A stretch of 64,000 nt of DNA, taken from positions 1 through 64,000 of the forward strand of contig JAVEYG010000006.1 in NCBI GenBank assembly GCA_034003625.1. Reading direction: 5' to 3'. The notes under the pieces are model-generated. The model worked only from the letters and a program-made list of their open reading frames with translations. It had not been told where the DNA came from and did not search any database. The position numbers and the translations under genes were made by a program. Origin of the DNA: GWE2-42-39 sp034003625 (lineage in GTDB: Bacteria; Bacteroidota; Bacteroidia; Bacteroidales; Prolixibacteraceae). This document shows positions 35,597 to 44,274 of this stretch, in pieces. Each line of letters begins with the position of its first letter. Position 1 is the stretch's first letter.

Positions 35597-35620
35597 TTTT
35601 TTGCCCGTCCGGGCAAAAAA
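35597..35620. terminator. bidirectional terminator after Argonaute operon
   Basis: TTTTTTGCCCG pairs perfectly with CGGGCAAAAAA over a 2-base loop, with A/T runs on both sides, so it can stop transcription from either direction. Confidence 0.8.
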
Positions 35621-35825
35621 GAGACACTCCATTTCTTCATTTGTTTTTCAACAAACAACATTGTTTTGATAATATATCTAATTTAAATGCACATAAGGAA
35701 CCTTAAAATCATATTTTTATTCATAAAAATTCAATAAATTATACTTTACATATTGACTTATTAGAAATAATGACATAAATTGCTTCTGATAATTTTTAAT
35801 ATTAATATCATCACCCTTAATCATC

Positions 35826-36200
35826 ATGCTAAAATACAAATTAGTCGAGCGTGGAAATCCAAGGGATCTCACCGCTGCAAAAAAACTGTACGCAACTCCG
35901 GTTCCAAGTGGAAAAAAGGACATCCGCTCTTTGAGTATTGACATTGCCGACATTTCTTCACTAAGTCGTGGCGACATCAATAATGTTCTAACCAACCTTG
36001 TTGAACGTATCCCTAAAGAATTACTCCAGGGCAATTCGGTTAGTCTTGGCGAATTTGGCACCTTACGGATTGGTTTCAGTAGTGAAGGTGTAGCTACCGA
36101 AGCAGAGTTTACGACGTCGAAAATCACCGACATCAAGGTCATTTTTACTCCGGGGAAACTGATCAAGGACGAACTTACAAAAGCTCAGTTCAGTAAGTAG
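35826..36200 (+). CDS. HU-like DNA-binding protein
   Basis: The 124-aa product has the extended N-terminus typical of Bacteroidota HU-like proteins, then the HU/IHF fold: an alpha-helical half (SRGDINNVLTNLVERIPKELLQG), the NSVSLGEFGTLRIGF strand pair, an arm, and a C-terminal helix with VIFTPGKLIKDEL. It would bend or coat DNA in the nucleoid. It is the last gene of the island and may serve island DNA transactions. A terminator follows. Confidence 0.85.
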   Translation: MLKYKLVERGNPRDLTAAKKLYATPVPSGKKDIRSLSIDIADISSLSRGDINNVLTNLVERIPKELLQGNSVSLGEFGTLRIGFSSEGVATEAEFTTSKITDIKVIFTPGKLIKDELTKAQFSK

Positions 36201-36204
36201 CTAT

Positions 36205-36244
36205 AAACAAGAGCCTGATCCCTTGCACAGTCAGGCTCTCGTTT
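36205..36244 (+). terminator. terminator of HU-like gene
   Basis: AAACAAGAGCCTGA and TCAGGCTCTCGTTT form a 14-bp stem with one mismatch around a 12-base loop. Confidence 0.8.
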
Positions 36245-36311
36245 ATTTCAATCTTCCATCCAAAATTTACTATTGAAATTCTGTCCTTTGAATGCGCGAT
36301 TTTCAATCACC

Positions 36312-36334
36312 GGTTCAAACCTCCGGGTTGAACC
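36312..36334. repeat. inverted repeat beside right recQ copy
   Basis: GGTTCAA (36312-36318) and TTGAACC (36328-36334) form an imperfect palindrome 15 bases before the recQ-end duplicate. It could be a recombinase arm site of the island; no second copy is seen at the left end. Confidence 0.35.
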
Positions 36335-36349
36335 CTCCACACCCGTTTT

Positions 36350-36425
36350 ACTCGGCGAGGACGATTATTCCGAAGACGATATCCGCCTGATGCGGATAAA
36401 GTTTCTGTCGGAAATGGAGAATTAA
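36350..36425 (+). repeat. right attachment-like repeat (copy of recQ 3' end)
   Basis: The 76 bases match 29285-29360 with two mismatches and include the duplicate of the last 24 recQ codons and TAA. They are not part of any gene here. Confidence 0.85.
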
Positions 36426-36450
36426 GATTAAGCGGTATATCTCCAAATAA

Positions 36451-36480
36451 AAGGCCCTCATTGCAGAGAGCCTTTTTTGT
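36451..36480. terminator. terminator, probably the original recQ one
   Basis: AAGGCCCTC (36451-36459) and GAGAGCCTT (36466-36474) form a stem followed by TTTT. It follows the recQ-end duplicate directly and can also serve the convergent DUF4395 gene in the other direction. Confidence 0.75.
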
Positions 36481-36488
36481 TGGAGATA

Positions 36489-36929
36489 TTACTTTTTATA
36501 GAATGGTAAGACAACATACGAATAGATAGCGCAACCCACGCAAATTGCAAATGCAAATTCAAGAGTTGCAAAAAATACCAGTACCCCTGCAACGACAAGG
36601 GCTGCGAGTTTTAAATTCAGGATAAAAAGCAGGCTGATTACAGTGGTCATAACAAATCCGAGACGGGCCGCAAAAATTTTGGGCGCTTTATCGATAGATT
36701 TTGCTGGTAATTGTAAAGCATTGCTCAACCCAATACTCATGTAACTGATAGGCGAATATTTTAATCTGGTAAAAGCGCGCATGAAAAAATCGGCCATCAG
36801 AAAAATCAAAAACACGGGTGATTTACTGACGAATGCCAAAACAACGGCAACAATGGCGAAAAGGGCATTCAATCGTGTTACCTGTTCGTTGATCCGCTCA
36901 TCGGAGATCGGGCATAAAATGTTCTTCAT
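36489..36929 (-). CDS. DUF4395 family membrane protein
   Basis: The 146-aa protein matches DUF4395 in layout: a CPISDERINEQVTRLNA N-terminal segment, then about four helices with the pair-wise hydrophobic pattern VVAVVLAFVSKSPVFLIFLMADFFMRAF and the Cys-containing end AFAICVGCAIYSYV. The function is unknown. The CP and CVGC cysteines suggest thiol chemistry, in line with family members found near redox proteins. Confidence 0.8.
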   Translation of the reverse strand: MKNILCPISDERINEQVTRLNALFAIVAVVLAFVSKSPVFLIFLMADFFMRAFTRLKYSPISYMSIGLSNALQLPAKSIDKAPKIFAARLGFVMTTVISLLFILNLKLAALVVAGVLVFFATLEFAFAICVGCAIYSYVVLPFYKK

Positions 36930-37190
36930 GTCGCAACGCTTTATATTATAAAGGACAAATATATCTTTTATTTTTTATTTATCCGGAATCCTCCAGGACA
37001 ATAAACCCCTGAGTTAATTATTATTTAAGATTTGACGGGCATAAGACAACAAAAACAGGCAATTGAAATAGCAGTAAATTAAAAAAAGATGGTGATCCGG
37101 AGCAAGGCAAAATCAAATCATATTTCTACCTTTATAAGCTTTTAAATTTTCATCAGGCATATTTACTGATACTTTTAAAGACAATATATA

Positions 37191-38483
37191 ATGAGCAGTA
37201 TTCTCAAACTTGTTACCCGAATTCTTTTTTTCATTGCCTTTCCGCTGTTTACAAACAGTCAGGATCTGGTCGGGTTTTTAAATTCACAGGCTGAAATAAA
37301 AAGCGTCGTCAGGATTGAAGGCAACGAATTCTTTCAGGCTACTTATGAAATCATGATCCGTCAGCCATTGAACCATAAAGATACCACCGATGGCTTTTTT
37401 CTTCAGCGGGTGGTTATTGCCGACAAAGGGCCCCAAAGCCCTGTGGTTGTAATTACCGAAGGGTATAATGCCAATTATGCGGTGAAGCCGGGTTATATCA
37501 ATGAACTCAGCCAGATACTTGGGGCCAGCCAGATTTGTATTGAACACCGTTACTTTGGGAAATCGGTTCCCGATCCGGTGAACTGGGATTACCTGACGGT
37601 AAAAAATGCAGCGGACGACCATCACCGGATCATTCAGCTTTTTCGAAAATATTATTCCTCAAAATGGATCAGTACCGGTATCAGCAAAGGCGGACAGGCA
37701 GCTATGTCGCACCGTAGTTTTTTCCCCGATGATGTGGAGGCAACAGTAGCCTACGTCGGGCCTGTAAATTTTGCGGTTGAAGACGGGCGGCATGAACCGT
37801 TTATTGCCGGAAAAGCCGGAACCCTCAGCCAGCGAAAGGCCGTCCTGAGCTTTCAGAAAGAAGCGTTGAAACGCAAAACGGCGCTGCTCCCCTTGCTGAA
37901 AAAATTATCGGAGCAAAAAAAATACACTTACCGGATACCTTTGGATGAAGTCTTTGATTTCTGCGTTTTGGAATATTCCTTTTCTTTTTGGCAGTGGGGT
38001 AATCCGGTCGAAGAAATACCGGGGTTAACAGCTACCGATGAGGAAATTTTTGATCATCTGGTAAAAGTGGCTTCGCCCGATTATTTCTCGGACGAAGGCA
38101 TTGGGGCAACCCGTCCGTTTTTTGTACAAGCTGCCCGCGAATTAGGATATTATGGCTACAATACCCGGAAATTCAAAAATTATTTATCGATTCCCACGGC
38201 CCGGAATTATCTTCAACGAATTTTCCTTCCTGAAGGAATAAACCCGCTTTTTGATCCCGGAGCCATGAAAAAGTTGCACCAGTTCCTTCAAAGAACGGAT
38301 GCAAAAATGATGTTCATTTACGGGGAAAACGACCCATGGACTGCCTCGGGGGCCCTCGTCCCAAAAAAGAAAAATATGGTGAAAGCGGTGATGAAAGGAG
38401 GCACACATCGGACCCGAATCAACACATTTTCGGAGAAACAACGGCAACAATTAATTGAAACATTGAAGAACTGGATGGAGTAA
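37191..38483 (+). CDS. exported S37/S28-type serine aminopeptidase (PS-10 family)
   Basis: The 430-aa protein starts with a signal peptide (about 1-24, ILFFIAFPLFTNSQ). An alpha/beta-hydrolase with the nucleophile in STGISKGGQAAMSHR, the Asp in YGENDPW and the His in GGTHRTRI follows; HRYFGKSVPDPVNWDYL is the family hallmark. Such enzymes release tripeptides or dipeptides from exported peptides. It has its own gene-free leader and no obvious operon partner. Confidence 0.85.
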   Translation: MSSILKLVTRILFFIAFPLFTNSQDLVGFLNSQAEIKSVVRIEGNEFFQATYEIMIRQPLNHKDTTDGFFLQRVVIADKGPQSPVVVITEGYNANYAVKPGYINELSQILGASQICIEHRYFGKSVPDPVNWDYLTVKNAADDHHRIIQLFRKYYSSKWISTGISKGGQAAMSHRSFFPDDVEATVAYVGPVNFAVEDGRHEPFIAGKAGTLSQRKAVLSFQKEALKRKTALLPLLKKLSEQKKYTYRIPLDEVFDFCVLEYSFSFWQWGNPVEEIPGLTATDEEIFDHLVKVASPDYFSDEGIGATRPFFVQAARELGYYGYNTRKFKNYLSIPTARNYLQRIFLPEGINPLFDPGAMKKLHQFLQRTDAKMMFIYGENDPWTASGALVPKKKNMVKAVMKGGTHRTRINTFSEKQRQQLIETLKNWME

Positions 38484-38690
38484 GCCTGAATTTTACCGGT
38501 CTCAGTTCCCATATCACTTGAAAAGATGAGATTTTTTCTGTAAAAAAAGAAGAAAATACGCTATTATAGAACATGTTTTTGAACCAATACTCTGATTTAC
38601 AGCATTCTGTTTTCTGCGGCAAAAATCAGTATTGTGTAAAACTGTTAAAAGTTGTTAAATTTACACTTGACCTAATCAAAACGAATTTAT

Positions 38691-40796
38691 ATGGCTAACC
38701 CGTTGCTGGAAAGAAGAACTTTTTTGAAAATGCTTGGCGCCGGATTTGGGGCGACCTTAGTTCCGTTTCCGACAATCGCAATGTCATCGGATACTACAAG
38801 TAAGTTTAGCCTTTTGAATTTCAGGCTGGGAAAACCGGAGTGGATACTACATAAAGACGGGACTTTCGATTTGATCGCCGGGCGCATCCGGTTGCGAAAA
38901 TGCAGGCCTTCGATTGACGGGCAGGCGGTTTTTGCACGAAATACCTTTATGGGCGACTCGCCCAAAGGCAAACGCATTATTTATGAGCTCGACAACGGGT
39001 ATATCATGCTCGACCTGAAAATACATTCCGGTTCGGTATCGATCGGGGCTGAAATCAGCGGGGTACAAACCGCGCCCCACCTCTTTTGTCCAATCGGAGA
39101 AGCAGAAATAACCGGAGTGGAAAGTTATTTTAAACAAGGACTGGGTTCCGGCGGGCAAAGCGGCATCTTCAACTATCAGAAGCCAAGTAGCCAGGACTGG
39201 GGAAACCGGTCCGGGGAACAAGCCTGGTCTTATGACAGCTACATGATTTCGGGACTGGTTGCATCAAACGGCGATACCATGGCAATCGGAGCGTATGAAC
39301 ACGAAAATTTTCTCCAGCGAAGCACATTTTACAGCCGTTCGCACCGTTGGGGGCTGAAAGACCGGGACCCGGGGCATGAAACATATTTTTTTGAGGCCGG
39401 TTACCTGACCGAAAACATTCCCCTTGCCGATGATTTCCTGAAATTGCCCGATATTTATGTGTTTTATGGGAACCAGCCTTTCGACACATTACAGCACCTG
39501 GCCTGGAATATCTCCGAACAAAATGTAGCCCGGCGCGATACCAATACCAGTTATCACTGGTGTTCAAAGTACGAATTTCAGAAAAAGTTTAATTACGCCA
39601 ACCTGATCGAACAATTGGAAACCCTGGACAAAATAGACCCCAAACTTCCTTTACAGACCATCCAGATTGACGATTGTTACTGTGTGCATGGCGACTGGCT
39701 TGATGTGAACGAAAACTGGCCGGACGGATTGGAAGTCGCAGCCAGGCAGATTTTTCAACGACGATATCAGGCCGGTATCTGGATTGCACCTTTCAAGGTT
39801 GATGAGAATAGTAAGTTGTTCAGGCACCATAAAGACTGGCTCAATAAAGACCTGAATGATGCACTGATTGTTGAGGAAGAAGGGCCTGAAGGGAAACAGT
39901 ATTCATTGGATGCCAGCCATCCGGAAGTACAAAAATACCTTCGCAGGGTGTTTCGTACCTATCGCCGCATGGGCTATATTTTCTTTAAAATTGATTATTT
40001 AGATTATGGGTTGAAAAATGCAGCCCAGGTAAAACGCTTTGTTCCCGGCAAGACCTCGGTACAGGCATTCATTGAAGTCATCCGGCTGATCCGTGAAGAA
40101 ATTGGCGCAGGCAGTTTTTTGCTTGCCTGCCGTTCGCCTTACGCCCCGATGATCGGCTACGTCGATGCAATGCGTGTTTCCAATGATGTGGAGGACAAAT
40201 GGTCGGATGCAGGGATTGTGAATTCAATCCAGGAAAGTTACTACACACAATATTTTAATAATGTACTTTGGCAAAACGACCCGGATGTTTTGTTCCTGCG
40301 CGACCAGAATATACACTTCAGCAAAACGGAACGTGAAAGCCTGACCTTGTGGAACGGTATTCTTGGCGGATCGGTCAGTACGTCCGACCGGTTCTCCACA
40401 TGGAACGACGAGCAATTGCTCTTCTGGAGGTTTCTGCAACCCCAGAAGCGGCCGCAAAGCGCAATCTTTCCTTACTGGCCCAACCTGAAATCGTGTAAAG
40501 TAGCCGTACGCCGCTATAAAAAGTACAAGGGTTGGGGACTACTGATCTTTAATGATTCGGAACAGGAAGTAAGTGAGAGTTTTTCAATTAACGACATTTG
40601 CGGGCACAATTCCAGTTGGGTGTATTTATGGAATCCGGGGAACAGTCTTGGACTTGGCAAGTTGCGCGACATAAATCTTACACTGAAGAAACATGAAGCC
40701 AAATTACTTTTCCTTTCCGATAACAATGAAAACCCACCGGAAGAAATGACACTCGGAGGAGTTGAAATGAGCAGTGAAAATTATTTTGACGTTTAG
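38691..40796 (+). CDS. Tat-exported GH36-like alpha-galactosidase-type hydrolase
   Basis: The 701-aa protein has a twin-arginine leader, ERRTFLKMLGAGFG (residues 7-20). It then has an N-terminal beta-sandwich and a (beta/alpha)8 barrel with QIDDCYCVHGDW, IWIAPFKV, the presumed nucleophile Asp in FFKIDYLDYG and the presumed acid/base Asp in MRVSNDVEDKW, followed by a C-terminal beta domain. This matches GH36/GH27-type retaining alpha-galactosidases in order, though the exact substrate is unknown. Tat export fits TatA and TatC in this window. A terminator hairpin follows at 40833. Confidence 0.85.
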   Translation: MANPLLERRTFLKMLGAGFGATLVPFPTIAMSSDTTSKFSLLNFRLGKPEWILHKDGTFDLIAGRIRLRKCRPSIDGQAVFARNTFMGDSPKGKRIIYELDNGYIMLDLKIHSGSVSIGAEISGVQTAPHLFCPIGEAEITGVESYFKQGLGSGGQSGIFNYQKPSSQDWGNRSGEQAWSYDSYMISGLVASNGDTMAIGAYEHENFLQRSTFYSRSHRWGLKDRDPGHETYFFEAGYLTENIPLADDFLKLPDIYVFYGNQPFDTLQHLAWNISEQNVARRDTNTSYHWCSKYEFQKKFNYANLIEQLETLDKIDPKLPLQTIQIDDCYCVHGDWLDVNENWPDGLEVAARQIFQRRYQAGIWIAPFKVDENSKLFRHHKDWLNKDLNDALIVEEEGPEGKQYSLDASHPEVQKYLRRVFRTYRRMGYIFFKIDYLDYGLKNAAQVKRFVPGKTSVQAFIEVIRLIREEIGAGSFLLACRSPYAPMIGYVDAMRVSNDVEDKWSDAGIVNSIQESYYTQYFNNVLWQNDPDVLFLRDQNIHFSKTERESLTLWNGILGGSVSTSDRFSTWNDEQLLFWRFLQPQKRPQSAIFPYWPNLKSCKVAVRRYKKYKGWGLLIFNDSEQEVSESFSINDICGHNSSWVYLWNPGNSLGLGKLRDINLTLKKHEAKLLFLSDNNENPPEEMTLGGVEMSSENYFDV

Positions 40797-40832
40797 GCAC
40801 TTCAAAAAACCAATACAATATACCAGCCTTTG

Positions 40833-40865
40833 TTCCACTTTCTTTGCAGGAAGTGGAATTTCTTT
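40833..40865 (+). terminator. terminator after GH36-like gene
   Basis: TTCCACTTTCT and AGGAAGTGGAA (40833-40858) pair with one wobble around TTGC, followed by TTTCTTTG. Confidence 0.75.
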
Positions 40866-40913
40866 GTTCAGGCTGCTCCTTCCGCAAAACAAAATTATAA
40901 TTGGCGGGTTGGT

Positions 40914-40921
40914 TACATTTG
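40914..40921 (+). promoter_or_regulatory. -7 box ahead of menaquinone cluster
   Basis: TACATTTG is a perfect Bacteroidota -7 box, 34 bases before the start at 40956. No clear -33 TTTG lies at the right distance, so confidence is moderate. Confidence 0.5.
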
Positions 40922-40955
40922 TATAAATTCACCACATCAAAAACACAATCTGCAA

Positions 40956-41393
40956 ATGAATTATCCGAAACTTTCCGTCGACACCCCTATTGAACTGATT
41001 AACCAGTTTGCCAAAAACACATTAGTTGAAACCCTTGGAATTATTTTCACCGAGGTGGGCGCCGATTTTGTAAAAGCTACGATGCCTGTCGATCACCGGA
41101 CTTTTCGTCCGGGAGGGTTATTGCATGGCGGGGCCAGTATTGCGCTGGCCGAATCGGTTGCCGGCTTAGGCAGCATGTTGCTGATCGACATCGGCCGGTT
41201 TGATTCGCGCGGCATCCAGGTCAGTGCCAATCACACGGGCAGCATGGCAGGAGGAATGGTGTTTGCAACGGCAAAAATTGTCCACGCCGGGAACCAAACC
41301 CATGTCTGGGACGTTCGGATAGAAGATGAAAATGGCCGGCTCATTTCCATAGAACGGGTCACCAATATGATTATTGAAAGAAATGACAAATAA
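40956..41393 (+). CDS. menI: hotdog-fold thioesterase, probable DHNA-CoA hydrolase
   Basis: The 145-aa PaaI-like hotdog protein (start MNYPKLSVDTP at 40956; the frame further upstream is unlikely) carries RPGGLLHGGASIALAESVAGLGS, with the HGG turn and catalytic Glu of the PaaI/MenI thioesterases. It overlaps menF by 11 bases. In menaquinone synthesis this family hydrolyses 1,4-dihydroxy-2-naphthoyl-CoA; placing it at the head of the men cluster supports that role. Confidence 0.85.
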   Translation: MNYPKLSVDTPIELINQFAKNTLVETLGIIFTEVGADFVKATMPVDHRTFRPGGLLHGGASIALAESVAGLGSMLLIDIGRFDSRGIQVSANHTGSMAGGMVFATAKIVHAGNQTHVWDVRIEDENGRLISIERVTNMIIERNDK

Positions 41394-42489
41394 CGAATAT
41401 GCAACATTAATAGACCAGCTTCTGGATAAAAATATCGCTTTTGCAGGCTGGTTTTTCCCGGGCGAAACCGATGCCGGCTTGCTGGCCGGCAACCCTGAAG
41501 ATGTAGTTTTTTTTGACCGCTTTAACCAACTGAACGGTGAAAAAGGCTTTGTTTTTGCCCCTTTCCGTATCACTGAAACAAGTCCTGTTATTTTGCTGAA
41601 ACCAGGTTTCTACACTGAGAGCATCCGAAGCGTAAAAACATTTGAAATCACTCATTTTAAGTCGGTTAACAAAAAAGAAAAAGAAGGACAATACCGTTTC
41701 CTGACAAAAGAAGAATACCTCTGCTCCATTGAAGATACGATTTCAGAAATTAAAAACGGGACATTGTCAAAAGTGATCATCTCGCGCCGGATACCGGTTT
41801 CCCGTAACGGAGATTCTCCGGGCGAAATATTTCTGAAACTAAAATCACAGGCCCCCAATGCGTTCTGTTACATAGTGAATTTGCCGATAGCCGGAACCTG
41901 GATGGGCGCTACACCGGAAATTTTGTTACGTTCGGAAGAAGACAGTTATGAAACCGTCTCATTGGCCGGCACACAGCCCCGCCGCACTGACACTGACTAC
42001 TCCTGGCATACCAAAGACATTGAAGAACAAGCTTTTGTATCGCGTTACATGCTCGATGTGTTTCACCGTTTCGGCATCGACCGGTACAAAACAAAAGGGC
42101 CCGACACGATGGAAAGCGGGAAAGTGGCCCACCTCTCCACTTCTTTTTATTTTCAAGCCGAAAAAATCAGCCATTGCCTGGGCGATTTCATTGCCGAACT
42201 GCATCCGACCCCTGCGGTTTGCGGATTGCCAAAAGATGTGGCCGACGAGTTCATCCGCCTTCATGAGAAACACCACCGGAAATATTATACCGGCTATCTC
42301 GGACACTGGCGACTGAACAACGAGGTCAGGCTTTTCGTAAATTTGCGTTGCATGGAGATCTTGTCCGAGCAGTTTGTGTTGTACGTCGGAGGTGGCATCA
42401 CCGCCAAATCGGTGCCCGAACAGGAATGGGAAGAAACCATCCAGAAAGCCCGGACATTACTTTCAGCGCTTCAAACCGATACAGAATGA
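41383..42489 (+). CDS. menF: isochorismate synthase (menaquinone pathway)
   Basis: The 368-aa enzyme (start ATG at 41383, overlapping the thioesterase gene by 11 bases) shows the chorismate-binding C-terminal core: LSKVIISRRIPV, SLAGTQPR, GKVAHLSTSF, ELHPTPAVCGLP and ending KARTLLSALQ. It interconverts chorismate and isochorismate, the first committed step. Its stop shares ATGA with the menD start. The N-terminal 120 residues are more diverged, as usual. Confidence 0.93.
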   Translation: MTNNEYATLIDQLLDKNIAFAGWFFPGETDAGLLAGNPEDVVFFDRFNQLNGEKGFVFAPFRITETSPVILLKPGFYTESIRSVKTFEITHFKSVNKKEKEGQYRFLTKEEYLCSIEDTISEIKNGTLSKVIISRRIPVSRNGDSPGEIFLKLKSQAPNAFCYIVNLPIAGTWMGATPEILLRSEEDSYETVSLAGTQPRRTDTDYSWHTKDIEEQAFVSRYMLDVFHRFGIDRYKTKGPDTMESGKVAHLSTSFYFQAEKISHCLGDFIAELHPTPAVCGLPKDVADEFIRLHEKHHRKYYTGYLGHWRLNNEVRLFVNLRCMEILSEQFVLYVGGGITAKSVPEQEWEETIQKARTLLSALQTDTE

Positions 42490-44165
42490 TCTCAGATAAA
42501 AAGCACATTCAACAGCTGGCAGCCTTGTTGCTGAAAAAGGGGATCACCAACATTGTGATTTCGCCCGGAAGCCGCAATGCACCGATGATCAATACGTTTG
42601 CCGGTAGGCCGGAATTCAACTGTCGTAACGTGGTGGACGAACGCAGCGCCGCTTATTTTGCCCTTGGGCTGGCGCTCGAAAAACAAAACCCGGTGGCGCT
42701 GGTTTGCAGTTCGGGAACAGCTACCCTGAACTATGCGCCTGCCGTTGCTGAAGCGTTTTATCAACATGTCCCGTTGATCCTGCTCACCGCCGACCGGCCC
42801 GGATATTGGATCGATCAGGTCGAAAATCAGTGTATCCGTCAGGAAAACATTTACCGTAATTTCAGCAAAAAGAATTTTACCCTGCCTCTGGGCGAAAGCG
42901 AAAAAGAATTGTGGTTTGCCGCCCGCTCCATCAACGAGTGTTTAAATGCTGCGGTTACCGGAACGCCCGGGCCAGTGCATATTAATATTCCGCTGGAAGA
43001 ACCTCTACATAACTTTCTGGAAGCCGAATTACCCGACGTAAAATTGATTGAAATAGCTGAAACAGAATCGGTAATTACTGGAACGGAACTCGAAAAACTG
43101 GCAGGTGAAATTCAGCAGACAAAGAAAATATTGGTGTTGGCCGGACAGCAAAATCCCAATCCGGGATTGGAAAACAGTTTGGTTGCTTTTTGCGAAAAAG
43201 CAGGAGCAGTTGTTTTAACCGAACACCTTTCAAACCTTTCCGATCCCCGGTTTTGCAATAGCATCGATTTGCTGATGCCCGCTATCCTAAATGGCCCGAC
43301 GAAAGATTTTCAGCCCGGACTGCTGATTAGTTTTGGGGGAACCTTTGTTTCCAAATCGCTCAAACAATTTCTGCGAAAGTACAAACCTGCGCAACACTGG
43401 CACCTGAGTTTGTCGGGCGAGCATTTCGATACTTACCAATCGCTCACCAAAGTGGTGAACATGGATGCGGTTGATTTCTTTGATGCGCTTTCTGAAAAAA
43501 TTCAGCAAAAAGATGATGGTTTTCAGCAACTTTGGAAAGAAAAAGAATTGCAGGTAAATCGACTTCGGGATGAATTCATTGCCGAAACTGAATTTTGCGA
43601 CCTGAAAGTTTTCGGGGAATTGGCAAGTTCCATTCCTGAAAATTCAGTAATGCATCTGGGAAACAGTTCGCCGGTGCGTTACGCCATGATTTGTCCGCCT
43701 GTAAAAAATGCGATGTATTTTGGTAATCGTGGTACCAGCGGCATTGATGGCTGTGTTTCCACAGCGGTGGGATTTGCCAGCGAATCCGAAAAAATAAATA
43801 CGGTTATTGTGGGCGATCTGTCGTTTTTCTACGATTCGAATGCGCTTTGGAATAAATACATGGGAGCCAACTTGCGGATTATCGTGATTCATAACGGCGG
43901 CGGAAATATTTTCAGCATGATAAAAGGGCCGGGCGAATCACCTGCTTTCAACGAACATTTTTTTGCTGAAAATACCCACAAAGCCGAAGCGCTGGCAAAA
44001 GCGTTTGATCTGAATTATTTCAGTGCGACCAATGAAACCGAATTAACAGCAGCGCTAACCGGATTTTATTCACCCGGTCAGAAAGCGGCTTTGCTCGAAG
44101 TATTTACTGATGCTGAGGTGAATGTAAAGGTATTCCGGGAGTTATTTCGGAAGGTGAAAGGATAA
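42486..44165 (+). CDS. menD: SEPHCHC synthase (MenD)
   Basis: The 559-aa thiamine-diphosphate enzyme condenses isochorismate with 2-oxoglutarate. The start is the ATG at 42486 (MISDKKHIQQL), overlapping menF by 4 bases. It has the ThDP active-site helix ISPGSRNAPM, the DERSAAYFALGLA segment, the catalytic-loop GTSGIDGCVSTAVG and the Mg-ThDP binding GDLSFFYDSNALW...NNGGG-type end (HNGGGNIFSMI). Length is normal. REP hairpins and a transposase gene separate it from menB. Confidence 0.96.
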   Translation: MISDKKHIQQLAALLLKKGITNIVISPGSRNAPMINTFAGRPEFNCRNVVDERSAAYFALGLALEKQNPVALVCSSGTATLNYAPAVAEAFYQHVPLILLTADRPGYWIDQVENQCIRQENIYRNFSKKNFTLPLGESEKELWFAARSINECLNAAVTGTPGPVHINIPLEEPLHNFLEAELPDVKLIEIAETESVITGTELEKLAGEIQQTKKILVLAGQQNPNPGLENSLVAFCEKAGAVVLTEHLSNLSDPRFCNSIDLLMPAILNGPTKDFQPGLLISFGGTFVSKSLKQFLRKYKPAQHWHLSLSGEHFDTYQSLTKVVNMDAVDFFDALSEKIQQKDDGFQQLWKEKELQVNRLRDEFIAETEFCDLKVFGELASSIPENSVMHLGNSSPVRYAMICPPVKNAMYFGNRGTSGIDGCVSTAVGFASESEKINTVIVGDLSFFYDSNALWNKYMGANLRIIVIHNGGGNIFSMIKGPGESPAFNEHFFAENTHKAEALAKAFDLNYFSATNETELTAALTGFYSPGQKAALLEVFTDAEVNVKVFRELFRKVKG

Positions 44166-44265
44166 TCTTCGTCCTGAAGGGACAACTTAATTCAGCCCAA
44201 TGGCAACGCCTTGGGATTTAAATGGATGTATGTGGATCGTTTCGCCCTGAAAGGGCAATTTAATA
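44166..44265 (+). repeat. REP-like hairpin cluster 1
   Basis: It contains GTCCTGAAGGGAC, CCCAATGGCAACGCCTTGGG and GCCCTGAAAGGGC, three stem-loops directly after menD and before the transposase. The same set occurs at 44866-44966 in the same order, and in reverse at 44730-44820. Confidence 0.8.
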
Positions 44266-44274
44266 AGGAATAAA

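Larger units (their letters stand above)
35425..35825. other. 400-base AT-rich intergenic region in island
   Basis: No gene is supported. It contains a three-unit iteron array (35530-35590), a strong bidirectional terminator (35597-35620), and an AT-rich stretch leading to the HU-like gene. Confidence 0.6.
29361..36425. mobile_element. genomic island at recQ 3' end carrying Argonaute operon
   Basis: The 7-kb insert lies between two copies of the recQ 3' end. Downstream of the second copy is a terminator (36451-36474) that fits as recQ's original one. The island has lower GC than recQ and holds a WYL regulator, ATPase, 326-aa protein, Argonaute, 81-aa protein, an iteron array and an HU-like gene. 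I see no integrase or transposase in it, so it is either mobilised in trans or a decayed element. Confidence 0.8.

Noticed and set aside
42348..42485. Longer start for menD
   Set aside because: It would overlap menF by about 140 bases in another frame with no MenD-like residues; ATG 42486 fits the ATGA overlap.
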